Source of the DNA: Tubiluchus corallicola
Lineage: Eukaryota > Priapulida > Priapulimorpha > Priapulimorphida > Tubiluchidae
Assembly (NCBI GenBank): GCA_030141605.1
Contig: JAQGDQ010000470.1
Span: 46,001-110,000 of the forward strand
Length of the DNA stretch: 64,000 nucleotides
Direction of reading: 5' to 3'
Part shown: one piece after another, positions 25,293-36,511 of the stretch
How the letters are laid out: each line of letters begins with the position of its first letter
Numbering within the stretch: position 1 is the first letter of the stretch
The notes under the pieces: generated by a model
What the model saw: the letters and a program-made list of their open reading frames with translations, nothing else
Database searches by the model: none
What the model was told of the DNA's origin: nothing
Position numbers and translations under genes: made by a program

Positions 25293-26177
25293 TAAATTTG
25301 TCTGTTTTGTTGTTTCAAATGTTCAGTCATAGGTGGCGGCACGTAAATGAATGATACTAAGTGTCGAAATGTTTATTGAATAGTGTTTACTCAGCTTTCT
25401 GTGCTGACTGCGCTTATTACAACTTGTGTTTTAGTTTTCAGGTTTGTATTTTGCATTCACACCAAATTGTTTAAACTGTTCGGAGAAAGTCAAGAATGAT
25501 AATGTGATAAAAGACAAGAGTGGTATTCTTTTGGCAGCTTATTATACTAAGTTTGTACGGTTTGTACTAAGAGTGTAGTAGTACTAGTACATTTTTATGT
25601 TTTTCTTGTTTGCCTGATATTAAACAGTAATTTCAATTGCTCTAAATTACCAGTGAAACTAGTAGAATAGATGGATAGAATAGATACGTAAATTGATGGA
25701 CAGATAAACAGACAGACAGATAGGTACAGATGTAGGTAGATGACTGGTACTGGTAGACAGATATACAATATGTACAAGAGCGAGAGTGAGATGCAAGCCT
25801 TGTAGTGGGTTGTGTCTAGTGGGCAATTATTAGTTCATAAATTCTCTTTTGCTTGGAAAACCTAATTCTATTCTATTGCGAAAAATACATTCTCTTCATA
25901 CATGTATCGAATTTCTATTATTAACCTTTTGTTCTTGCATGGTAACACCAGGCATACCCATCTAAACTGTGCACAACATGCGAATTTCTCTTGCACAAGC
26001 AGTGTGTAATCACTACATCAGTCATGGAGCATGGACTTCCAAGCGGGCTTATGGTCTGTTTTTGTAGGCTTTTATGCTTCTTGATAAACAAGACGATCAT
26101 GAGTTGTTTTAATACTGGAATAATATTGAAAGTATCAAGACATTCATACAGGGTGCTGTAGCGACTGGTAACTTTCA
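25293..26177. other. Upstream region of EDC3
   Basis: I see a short GATA/GACA-type microsatellite at about 25665-25745 and otherwise no feature. The 5' UTR of EDC3 must lie at the right end, but its transcription start is not evident. Confidence 0.45.
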
Positions 26178-29100
26178 ATGGCTGAACAGTGGATTGGTTG
26201 TGACATATCTCTGGACTGCGGTGAAATTCTCGGTGTCTATCAAGGACAAGTGGCTGCCGTTGATGAACAGAATCAAACAGTTTCCTTAACAAGTGCCTTC
26301 AGGAATGGAGTGAAATGCAAAGTACCTAGAGTTACAATAGGGTAAGTGAAGTAAAAATAGAGTGTTAATTTAATTTAACTTGCATTTAATTTACAGTTTA
26401 TTATTAATTTTGATTTGTACTTTTAAACTTTAGTTTTGCATTACCACTAAGTCAGTGCTGACATCTGTTTGTACACTTGGAAGTTTCCAATATATGTGTG
26501 TACTTGCTACTGCTATATGTTTGTATGGAACTGGGTCACTGGGCTTCTCTGTGAATGTAGTAGTTTTTCACACTTGGCAGCAAGATTAGAGGACAAGCAA
26601 TAGGCTTAAACAGTGGTGCGGTTATAATAACTTTTTGACTCAGGTGCCATGATATATTGGCTGATGGATTTACTTTAACTTTTGTTTACTACTGTTGATT
26701 ATGTTTACCATTTTTGTGTATATGTGGACTGACTATGAGACTATGGTTTTGAATAAAAAACAGATTGCAAAGTTAAACTATGCTTACATCCATTGATTTC
26801 ATCTGTTTCACACGAACATCGCAACTACAAAACAGTGTGATAAATCTGTCAATGTCGGTTGTTGGCTCTCCCCAAAACACCCCAGCGACAACTTTAACGT
26901 CACGACAGTAACAGTATAATGCTAAAACGCCTTTATCAAGAAGATATGTTTTAATTATTGTTGACAATGTTTTTCACTGAATGTTTATTGTCTGTGGCAA
27001 TGTTTTGCTGCTAGTGTTGTTATCTTTGAGCTATTGCATGCTTTTACTTTTAGGTTTTTTTACATAGGCTGTGTTGTATTGACTTGCTGCATTTTTCTGC
27101 ACAAGTTTCTTTGAAAAAATTATTGTGTAGGTTTAAAATGCATTGCTTTTTGTTTGCTTAGGTGTGAAGACATATTGGATTTAAAGGTGTTGAAGACTGG
27201 CAAATCTACTCAACAGTCGGACAGCAAAAATGGATACCCTACTCAGGGTGTGACTAAAACTCAATGGTACTCCAAAGTGCAAAATTTTTTCAATTAGCGT
27301 ATCTCTATTGCTAGGAGCTTTGTTAGTTTGCCGCTGACCTTATCCATATTCCAGTTGTTTCAGAAAGTTAAATGTTTAGTCTGATTGGTTGTGCACTTAG
27401 AGATGTGACATACGGCTTTCTTTCTTATTGCATAAATGTTGAGCAGTGACTTACTGAATCACAGCCAAGTTTTCATGTTTGGTGGTAGGCCTAAACTGAC
27501 TTTCTTAGGCCATATAAAATTTGGAGATTTTAAGCAGCTTTATTTTCTTCTGATTTGCAAACGACGTTATTCTTGTTATTGTACAGATGATTTTTTAAAT
27601 ATGATTGTCATTCCAAAATTATTTTGTGAAAAAATGTGGCTTAGTATGCTATCCGCTTACTTAAGTTTATGGTGCTTATTGTTTATTTTTTTGGTTTATG
27701 TTTAGCATGATTTCGCTAACCAAAAAAACTTCTTTTTAGTGCAAATAAAGCGCCTGCTTTGTCCAGAAATAGTTTACCACCTGCAGCAGGAAGTGCCTGC
27801 TTGCCTACTGCAACAACATGCAGCTCTGTAAGTTGGACATCCAAACCCAGAGAATCTCCCGTTAATTTCACGGACAGGAAGCGAACAATGTCAGGTATGT
27901 TCCCCATTAATTTCACAGACAGGAAACGAACAATTTCAGGCATATTCCCCATTACTTTCGCAGAGAGGAAAAAAGCAGTGTCAGGTATATTCCTTGTTAA
28001 ATTTGCAGACAAGAAACGAACAGTGTCTGGTATATTCCCCGTTAACTTTGCAGGCAGGAAATGAACAGTGTCGGGTATATTCCCCGTTAACCTTACAGAC
28101 AAGAAATGAACAGTGTCAGGTATATTCCCCGTTAACTTTGCAGACAGGAAACGAACAGTGTCAGGTATATTCCCTGTTAACTTTGCTGACAGGAAACGAC
28201 AAATATCGGGTACATTCCCTGTTAACTTTGCAGACAGGAAACGAACAATATCAGGTATATTCCTTGTCAACTTTACAGACAGGAAACGAACAGTGTCAGG
28301 CATATTCCCTGTTAACTTTGCACACAGGAAACGAAAAATATCAGGTATATTCCCTGTTAACTTTGCAGACAGGAAACGAACAGTGTCAGGTATATTCCCT
28401 GTTAACTTTGCAGACAGGAAACGAACAATATCAGGTATATTCCTTGTCAACTTTACAGACAGGAAACGAACAGTGTCAGGCATATTCCCTATTAACTTTG
28501 CACACAGGAAACGAAAAATATCAGGTATATTCCCTGTTAACTTTGCAGACAGGAAACGAACAGTGTCAGGCATATTCCCTGTTAACCTTACAGACAGGAA
28601 ACGAACAGTGTCAGGCATATTCCCCGTTAACTTTGTACACAGGAAACGGGTGTTTTTCTTACTATCCGCCTTTCTAATTAATACTTGTCATAATATGCAG
28701 TGCTCTTACGTTAGTCGGTACCGCAAGTTTCAAGTTTAATGCCCTTCTTAATTACAATTTATATCTTTGTTTATTATTTAATTAGATAGGAACCAAACTG
28801 TTCAGTAGTGCAACATATTGCGCCAATTTTCTTTAATATTATCAATTTTATTTAAGTTTATTATTCTTTTTATCTATTTTTAGCTTCAACGTATGCACCA
28901 AAAAAGCAAGTCACTCCTAGAAAATGCGACGCTTCACGTCAGAGGCTGAATGATAAGGACGAACAATGTTTTAGTGGCACCGCGGACAGCTATATCTTGC
29001 AAAACGATTTTGACTTTGAATCTAACCTGGCACTATTTGACAAGGCCGCCGTGTTTGAAGAAATTGCTGCTTCTTTGCCTCAAGATGTCGTACGACTTGC

Positions 29101-32100
29101 TGACACAAACAAAAAGCAGCAAAAGTACAGACATGATGAGAATGTGCTCGGACAAAGTCAGGCAATTTATAGGCAGATAAAAGTGCCCTGTAGTCTAAAG
29201 CAGGAATATTATACAGGTATGACTGTTTAATGGAAAACGGATGATTGTGTACACATTAGTTCAGAATAAAGAATGCTCGAAAAATATTGAAAACTGCAAT
29301 ACCTCTTTTTAAATCAAAGCTTAGATTAAATAATAATTACCTCGGATACTCAAATTTCGTTAAACTTTCAAAGCTACGCACAGCTCAGTGAATCTCTTAA
29401 GATTGGCAGCGGCGCCTTTTTGTCACATTCTTGTTGCCGACAAATAGAAGGCGGTACCGTGATAAGCATGATCATGAACTGCAGTGTTAGTTTCTGACGT
29501 CATATGATGTAGAGCCCATTTTTCGTGCGTTTAAACAGTACTGTAACACTTATGCAAATGTACTTGACGCGCAAGCGAGATGCCTGTCATTGCACAAACT
29601 GTGGTTAGTTTCTGCGTAAGCAATAGCTGAGTTCGGTTGCCGTTAATTAACTTTCTAAGCTAATTATTCAAATATAAGGAACAATTGCTAACTTTTATGG
29701 GCAAGAAAATGTATATTTTGGACAGTAAATTAAAATGAGATTGAGTCTAAAAAATCGTCCGGTCTTCCTTTAAACTTTGGCTTATTTAGTTTGACAAGAC
29801 AGAAAGTTGCCAGCTCATGTGACATCCTCCGCCTCGACCATCAGTGTCATCCCTGTAAAAGGGAGTCCAGAATCCAGCCCTAGCGCACAGTTTGCGTGCG
29901 GCTCCCCCACCACATTGACCGCCGTCGCCATCCGGGTACCACTCGTAGCAGAGTTGCATCCTCCTGGCCCAGGGCTCAGCATTGCTAGGAACGCTCAGTT
30001 TCCATGACATCCTGCACCCGCCTCCTCGACCGTCCGTGTCATCCCGATAGTAGGGCGTGTACTGCCCCACCTGTACACACCTGATGTACTTGTGGTTACG
30101 TTGATTCACACCATTGCACTTCTAACCATAGGTGGGTTTGGTTATCGTTAATTAGCTTTCTAAGCTTATTCAAATATAAGAAACAATTGCTTACTTTTAT
30201 ATGCAAGAAAATCTATATTTTGGACAGAAAATTGAAACGAGATTGAGTCTAAACAATCGTCCGGTCTTCCTTTAAACAAAAGTTTATTTTTGTATTTATT
30301 ATACTCTGTTATACATCTCTTCTCCATGTTGTACTACTTTTGTGAAATGTGTACTTGCAAATCAAAATCCTTCACAAGCTGGCATAGCTAAATGCACATT
30401 ATGACCGGAACGTCAATGAGAAAAGATGCCATTACTGTAAATTTTGCATGCGTGTTCCAGTCAATGAGAAAAGATGCCATTACTGTAAATTTTGCATGCG
30501 TGTTCCAGTCAATGAGAAAAGATGCCATTACTGTAAATTTTGCGTGCATGTTCTGGCCAATGAGAAAAGATGCCATTACTGTAAATTTTGCGTGCATGTT
30601 CCGGTCAATGAGAAAAGATGCCAATACTGTAAATTTTGCATGCGTGTGCCGGTCAATGAGAAAAGATGCCATTACTGTAAATTTTGCATGCGTGTTCCGG
30701 TCAATGAGAAAAGATGCCATTACTGTAAATTTTGCGTGCATGTTCCGGTCAATGAGAAAAGATGCCAATACTGTAAATTTTGCATGCGTGTTCCGGTCAA
30801 TGATAAAAGATGCCATTACTGTAAATTTTGCGTGCGTGTTCCGGTCAATGATAAAAGATGCCATTACTGTAAGTTTTGCGTGCATGTTCCGGTCAATGAG
30901 AAAAGATGCCAATACTGTAAATTTTGCGTGCGTGTTCCGGTCAATGAGAAAAGATGCCAATACTGTAAATTTTGCATGCGTGTTCCGGTCAATGAGAAAA
31001 GATGCCATTACTGTAAGCTTTGCGTGCATGTTCCGGTCAATGAGAAAAGATGCCAATACTGTAAATTTTGCGTGCATGTTCCGGTCAATGAGAAAAGATG
31101 CCAATACTGTAAATTTTGCATGCGTGTTCCGGTCAATGAGAAAAGATGCCAATACTGTAAATTTTGCATGCGTGTTCCGGTCAATGAGAAAAGATGCCAA
31201 TACTGTAAATTTTGCATGCGTGTTCCGGTCAATGAGAAAAGATGCCATTACTGTAAATTTTGCGTGCATGTTCCGGTCAATGAGAAAAGATGCCATTACT
31301 GTAAATTTTGCGTGCATGTTCCGGTCAATGAGAAAAGATGCCAATACTGTAAATTTTGTATGCGTGTGCCGGTCAATGAGAAAAGATGCCATTACTGTAA
31401 ATTTTGCATGCGTGTTCCGGTCAATGAGAAAAGGTGCCATTACTGTAAATTTTGCATGCATGTTCCGGTCAATGAGAAAAGATGCCAATACTGTAAATTT
31501 TGCATGCGTGTTCCGGTCAATGAGAAAAGATGCCATTACTGTAAGTTTTGCGTGCGTGTTCCGGTCAATGAGAAAAGATGCCAATACTGTAAATTTTGCG
31601 TGCGTGTTCCGGTCAATGAGAAAAGATGCCAATACTGTAAATTTTGCATGCGTGTTCCGGTCAATGAGAAAAGATGCCAATACTGTAAATTTTGCGTGCG
31701 TGTTCCGGTCAATGAGAAAAGATGCCATTACTGTAAATTTTGCATGCGTGTTCCGGTCAATGATAAAAGATGCCATTACTGTAAGTTTTGCGTGCATGTT
31801 CCGGTCAATGTGAAAAGATGCCAATACTGTAAATTTTGCGTGCGTGTTCCGGTCAATGAGAAAAGATGCCATTACTGTAAGTTTTGCGTGCGTGTTCCGG
31901 TCAATGAGAAAAGATGCCAATACTGTAAATTTTGCGTGCGTGTTCCGGTCAATGAGAAAAGATGCCAATACTGTAAATTTTGCATGCGTGTTCCGGTCAA
32001 TGAGAAAAGATGCCAGTACTGTAAATTTTGCATGCGTGTTCCGGTCAATGAGAAAAGATGCCAATACTGTAAATTTTGCGTGCGTGTTCCGGTCAATGAG

Positions 32101-35100
32101 AAAAGATGCCAATACTGTAAATTTTGCGTGCGTGTTCCGGTCAATGAGAAAAGATGCCAATACTGTAAATTTTGCATGCGTGTTCCGGTCAATGAGAAAA
32201 GATGCCAGTACTGTAAATTTTGCATGCGTGTTCCGGTCAATGAGAAAAGATGCCAATACTGTAAATTTTGCATGCGTGTTCCGGTCAATGAGAAAAGATG
32301 CTAATACTGTAAATTTTGCATGCATGTTCCGGTCAATGAGAAAAGATGCCAATACTGTAAATTTTGCATGCATTTTCCAGTCAATGAGAAAAGATGCTAA
32401 TACTGTAAATTTTGCATGCGTGTTTGAATTTCATTGCCTTGACACTTGGTTTTTCAGATTCGGGTCTGATCATTCCTTGTGTGACGTATGACCTACGTAG
32501 CAAGTTAATTGCTTTGGCAGAAAAAGAGGGACTAAGCGTAGAGAGGCAAGTGGAGATGGTAGGAAGATCAGCCAGTGAGATGGTGTTACAGTTGCTTGGT
32601 GGATGCCATAGGTAACAAGTTTTTTCTGCACTATTGTTTTAATAAAATCTAATCAGTTTTTTTATAAGCAAAACTAAAAAATGCAAAAATTAAGATTTTT
32701 ATGGAATTAAAATTGTTTGTGGAATTAAAATGTTGGAAATTTTCCACACAAGCAAGAAACACGTTCAGATTTTTAGCAGGGATCACTAGCATGCATTGCA
32801 AAGAAGCCATGTTGCTGTGTTTTCTGCAGTGTTGACATGATTAATCCACACTGCCCCAGGCCTAGTCAACTGATAAAGACGGATCTGGATCTGGATTTAT
32901 TCAGTCTTGCTCTCAACAAACAGATTTTAGTTATTTTTAACGTTTTTGTAAATTAGCTTACACCTGCTTTCATTCCTAAATAGAATAAAATAGCAAAAAG
33001 CTGGTTTCGTTGCAGAATAAATCCGGAAAATTCACATCAGCGTGCGACGGTCGTTGTTCTATGTGGTCCACACATCCAAGGAGCCCAGGGAGTATGCTGC
33101 GGAAGACATTTGTCCAATCACAATGTGGACGTTACCGTATTCGTGCCAAACTTTGTCAAGGTGTTACAGTGTCTACAGTCAGAGATAAGTTTGTTCAAGT
33201 CAACGCAAGGCAGACAAACACAGAATGTGAAAGGTAAGAGGAAAAATTTTCTTATATTTCGTATTCTAGATGCAGCTGTAAACAAATCCTAATATAGTGT
33301 TATGTTTTGTTTCTCTCGGAAGGCTCGTAGAGAAAACCAGAAAACTCGCCGTTAAATATTACTACTTTATTTAGCGAGAATTCTATAACACAAGAGTATG
33401 AAGGAACGTTGAAATGATTACAATAAACGTGAAAATCTGGAAAGTATTTAAGTAAGTATACAAATAAATGCGTAAGTATAACGTGTTAGATCTGCGTGCG
33501 ATGTCCTGTCGGCGGCCTGCTTTGCCTTATATAGGGCGCTGTAGAAACTTCTCGAACAAATGTTCGAGAACAATCCAGACGGTAAGACGGTCATTCTAAC
33601 GGAACATTGTACAATGTTCTATGTAATTCTACTTGATGTCAGCGATCTCCACAACATATAATACAAAACAAATAATTCTTTTCTATTTTAATTTCGAATA
33701 GTATTTTGTAATAAAGTGGGTTGTATGTTTGGCGGCACTATATTTTTATTGTTGTTTGAAACAGAATTAGGGTTACTTTAAGATTTCCATTATAGCAAAG
33801 CATGGTTAGTTATACCTATTTCTACAGACATAGATAGTTACATTTTAAGTTTGTGTGCTTGCAAACCAATAAGTCAGCAGAGTTAAAGCTGCGTTATGAT
33901 GCTTCAAAGTAGAATACATCAAAAATTGAGTCAAATATCAATTATTGTTTAGTAAAACAATTGCTAAGTATACTGGACTTTTATGTTCTGGCATAAAACA
34001 TCAGGAATTTTTTTGGAAAATACTAAAAATTTAATTTTATAACTCCTTACCCACTTCTCTGCCTGAAAATTAGTATTGCATATGTCAAAAACTCCGATAG
34101 CAGCTACTCGTGAAGGAAGTTATTTTCCTTGCGGTTTTTTCTGTTGCCAAGCCCAGATTTTTGTTTGGAAGAGTCATCTACAGGATTTAAAGGTGCTGTA
34201 ACTTCATCTTCAAGTGTCCCTGCAAAGTCTATAGCAACCACCCATTTGTACAGTGGTAGCTGTTTTTGTAGAAGTGCCACAAAAAACAATGGCATACTTT
34301 AACAGAGATTTTCTCAAGATTATATTTTTCAGTGTGCAGTCTGCACTTGAACTTCAACATGTATTATCACAGGTTAGAAACAGCACAGAACGTTGAACTT
34401 TAGTATCAAATTCCTCACTATCCTCATGGAATAGGGATTCAGGATACACGAAAAACTAAAAAAAGCCTAAAGGAAAACCGGACGATTGTTTAGACTCAAT
34501 CTCGTTTTAATTTACTGTGCAAAATATACATCTTCTTGCCTATAAAAGTTAACAATTGTTCCTTATATTTAAATAATTATCTTAGGAAGTTATTTAACGG
34601 TAACGGAACACAGCTATTGCTTACGTCAGAAACTAACCACAGTTTGTGCAATGGCAGGCGTTTTCCCTTGCGCATCAAGTACATTTGCATAAGTGTTACA
34701 GTACTGCTTAAACGCATGATGTCACGAAAAATGGGCTTTACGTCATATCACGACAGTAACTAACACTGCAGTTCATGATAATACTTATCACGGTACCGCC
34801 TTCTATTTGTCGGCCAGGCGAATGTGACAAAAAGGCGCTGCTGCCAATCTTAGTAGATTCACAGAACCGTGCATAACTTTGAAAGTTTAACGAAATTTGA
34901 GTATCCGAGGTAATGAGCTATTATAGTTTTCAATATTTTAGAGCATTGTTTATTCTGAAGTCGTGTTTACACAATCATCCGGTTTTCCTTTAACTGTCAG
35001 CTTCTGGACGTTTTTGCTGTGCAAGCACATAATAGTGATAAAATGCTTATAGTTAATTCTTTTATTAACAGACATATGCAGTGGACAAGTAGACATGATC

Positions 35101-35409
35101 ATAAACTGCATGGACAGTCATGATAACTGTCACCTCAGAGATCAATCGTGGTACAAGAATGTGGTCGGATGGGCAAACAGACACCTGGCACCAGTACTAA
35201 GCATTGATCCGCCAACAGACGACCCCGTCCTGGACACAAAATGGTGCCTGTCAATAGCACTTCCACTTAATCTTCCAAAGCCTGCTGGCAAAGTGTATTT
35301 GTGTGACATTGGTGTGCCAACCAGACTGTTCACGAAATTAGGCATATCATATCAGTCGCCTTTTGGCTCAAAATTTGTGATACCACTTCATGTTAATGTT
35401 GAAAAATAG
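26178..35409 (+). CDS. EDC3: Enhancer of mRNA-decapping protein 3
   Basis: EDC3 scaffolds the DCP1/DCP2 decapping complex and the helicase DDX6 in cytoplasmic P-bodies. Seven coding exons: 26178-26341, 27162-27266, 27740-27894, 28884-29216, 32458-32611, 33016-33233 and 35072-35409. They total 1,467 bp and encode 488 residues (human about 508), with every phase consistent. Residues 1-65 form the LSm domain (SLDCGEILGVYQGQVAAVD). An FDF motif at residues 184-186 within DFDFESNLALFDKAAVFEEI is the DDX6-binding element. A YjeF_N domain runs from about residue 253 (GLIIPCVTYDL, LLCGPHVKGAQG-like VLCGPHIQGAQG, APVLSIDPP, VYLCDIG, SPFGSKFVIPLH). The exon 3 donor must be at 27895: the GTAAGT at 27828 would break the frame. 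That donor sits in the first unit of a 45-bp minisatellite. AATAAA is at 35455. Introns 3, 4 and 6 are loaded with repeats. Convergent with MAEA. Confidence 0.95.
27861..28655 (+). repeat. 45-bp minisatellite of exon end plus splice donor, 17 units
   Basis: The unit is GTTAACTTTGCAGACAGGAA, then ACGAACAGTGTCAGGTATAT, then TCCCC. The first unit is the last coding part of EDC3 exon 3 and its 5' splice site. Donor-like TCAGG(T) strings recur exactly every 45 bp from 27891 to 28611. GT is kept in 12 of 17 units and replaced by GC in five (27936, 28296, 28476, 28566, 28611). The 45-bp length preserves frame: the exon frame stays open through the first four units to a TGA at 28062-28064, then is open again from 28065 past the array's end. 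A 180-bp, four-unit segment is itself repeated (28251-28430 and 28431-28610). Confidence 0.95.
27891..27900 (+). promoter_or_regulatory. 5' splice site of EDC3 intron 3
   Basis: TCAG followed by GTATGT gives phase 1, which exon 4 (28884, starting CT) requires. It is the best-matching donor in the array, and the copies are GTATAT. Confidence 0.75.
29231..29769 (-). mobile_element. TTAA-flanked MITE, copy 3 (539 bp), inverted
   Basis: TTAA flanks both ends (29227-29230 and 29770-29773). Terminal sequences GGAAAACGGATGATTGT and, at the other end, AATCGTCCGGTCTTCC are inverted repeats. The body is the reverse complement of the copies at 13495 and 34471. It begins only 14 bp after the EDC3 exon 4 boundary, so it inserted next to the 5' splice site of intron 4. 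A CRE-type TGACGTCA is at 29495-29502. Confidence 0.87.
29786..30127 (-). pseudogene. Cys/Gly-rich gene fragment inside EDC3 intron 4
   Basis: On the minus strand an open frame runs from a TTAG at about 30128 (a possible splice acceptor) to a stop at 29786-29788, about 113 residues. It encodes two copies of a module with the core YRDDTDGRGGGC followed by (R/H)MSW, joined by CYEWYPDGDGGQCGGG. Cysteines are regularly spaced, as in a secreted or extracellular domain. I recall similar DDTD-x-RGGGC modules in uncharacterised invertebrate proteins but cannot name a family. No start codon, signal peptide or further exon is visible. It is wedged between two TTAA-type MITE ends. GC content is clearly above that of its surroundings. 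It is most likely a captured or duplicated exon; a nested gene is possible. Confidence 0.55.
30134..30271 (-). mobile_element. TTAA-type MITE, copy 5, one end only
   Basis: About 138 bp match one terminus of the MITE family, ending CCGGTCTTCCT with TTAA at 30272-30275. The other three quarters of the element are missing, and the homology stops within 10 bp of the Cys/Gly-rich fragment. Confidence 0.8.
30411..32423. repeat. 48-bp minisatellite, about 42 units
   Basis: The unit is GTCAATGAGAAAAGATGCCA, then TTACTGTAAATTTTGCATGC, then GTGTTCCG. Units differ mainly at CCATTAC/CCAATAC and GCATGCGTG/GCGTGCATG/GCGTGCGTG. Because 48 is a multiple of three and the unit lacks stops in several frames, long open frames (up to about 660 codons) appear on both strands. 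These are by-products of the repeat. The array fills most of EDC3 intron 4 and stops about 34 bp before the exon 5 acceptor (AG at 32456-32457). Confidence 0.97.
33298..33656 (-). mobile_element. Probable solo LTR (359 bp)
   Basis: The segment starts TGTTATG and ends CACAACA, short inverted ends of TG...CA type. Flanking pentamers TATAG and TATAA match at 4 of 5, as a decayed target duplication. On the minus strand a TATATAAGG box (near 33523-33531) precedes an AATAAA (near 33366-33371), the promoter and poly(A) order of an LTR. No internal retroelement sequence adjoins it. It lies in intron 6 of EDC3. Confidence 0.55.
34471..34989 (+). mobile_element. TTAA-type MITE, copy 4 (519 bp)
   Basis: The terminal inverted repeats AGGAAAACCGGACGATTGT and ACAATCATCCGGTTTTCCT are nearly perfect. 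TTAA follows the right end (34990-34993) and CTAA precedes the left (34467-34470, one substitution). It is the best-preserved copy of the family here. It lies in intron 6 of EDC3, 82 bp before exon 7. Confidence 0.88.
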
Positions 35410-36511
35410 TGGTACTAATTTATTTATTAACTTTTAGTTTAGAGAAAATATAATAATAAATTACATGTATTTATAAATCCATGTATTAATAACATGAATG
35501 TATTAATTTCAGCATACATTTGTTCTGTTTTTTATACATACAGATATACCACACTGTTCAAATAGGATTATATTCCAGACTTTGGAGAGAAATATGAAAA
35601 CTGAAAATAAGATAACACTGGCATACAAATGTGTATGTCTCTGTGAAGCTGGATTCATTTACACTTCCTTGCATGAATACATATCAGTTAAATAATACAC
35701 AGAAAACGCTTCTCCCTCCTCAGTTTGAACGAGTGCAAAAAAATAAAACATCTAGGCAATACTACTAAACCAACTAGTTCGTTGCCACTTATATTAAAAA
35801 TTAGTAATTAGCAAAACGACTTCTTAAGAACAATAATGAACCTCACATGTAGCTTGTCAAACAATCAAGTAAATGGGATTACATAAACTCCATTTCACTT
35901 ATTCAGCAATTCCTTTATTTGAGGAAGTCCCGCATAACACACGATTCATTGGCTTGAATTAAAGCTGCAGTAATTCATTAAAACAAATGTTTATAGTATT
36001 CCAATTTAGCTGATATTTTTTAATCCTTAGACATTAATGGTTTAGTAATAAACACACACCACTACATGTCATTCACTTAGCCGAGTCACCAGGAATACTA
36101 CACCGAGTCAAAATTAGGTAAAAACAAGTTGTTTTGTCAAAAAAAATGTGCACAAACTAACTTCATCAATGCAGATAAACAAACAACAATGAATGTGTAT
36201 TATGTATTAATATAATATATTTGTATATTGTTCAAATTTGACAATGTGATAACTCCATCTCTACACGCCTTCATTTCATCCAATATAAGTTTATTATTGT
36301 TACACGTCACATACATATTTTCCACAGAGACTTTATTAAACTAATCAATTTATAGAATTTTTAGAAAAAAGTTTACAATTCCCACACACAAGAAATTAGT
36401 TCCTGAAGTGCTTTATGGTTGGGGTACTTAAATCGTTTAAAAGTAACTCCAAAGCAACTGTAAAAAATAATGTAGCTCAGCTTAAACAAAATATTGTACA
36501 TATAACAAAAT
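35410..36511. other. Shared 3' region between convergent EDC3 and MAEA
   Basis: An AATAAA for EDC3 lies at 35455-35460 on the plus strand, and a complementary TTTATT at about 36290-36295 serves as AATAAA for MAEA. About 830 bp separate the two predicted ends. No other gene was seen. Confidence 0.55.

Noticed and set aside
27828-27833. GTAAGT as the donor of EDC3 exon 3
   Set aside because: Strong consensus, but using it leaves phase 0 while exon 4 needs phase 1, and the protein would stop early in exon 4.
27994-28677. Repetitive 227-codon frame in a second register
   Set aside because: Shadow of the 45-bp array; the register does not match the EDC3 exon.
30448-32304. Long frame with repeated CHYCKFC motifs resembling zinc fingers, plus a 661-codon frame on the other strand
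   Set aside because: Both are translations of the 48-bp minisatellite, whose length is a multiple of three and which lacks stops; Cys spacing is not that of a known zinc finger and the array is intronic in EDC3.
30411-32423. CRISPR-like array
   Set aside because: Units are directly contiguous with no spacers, and the setting is a eukaryotic intron.
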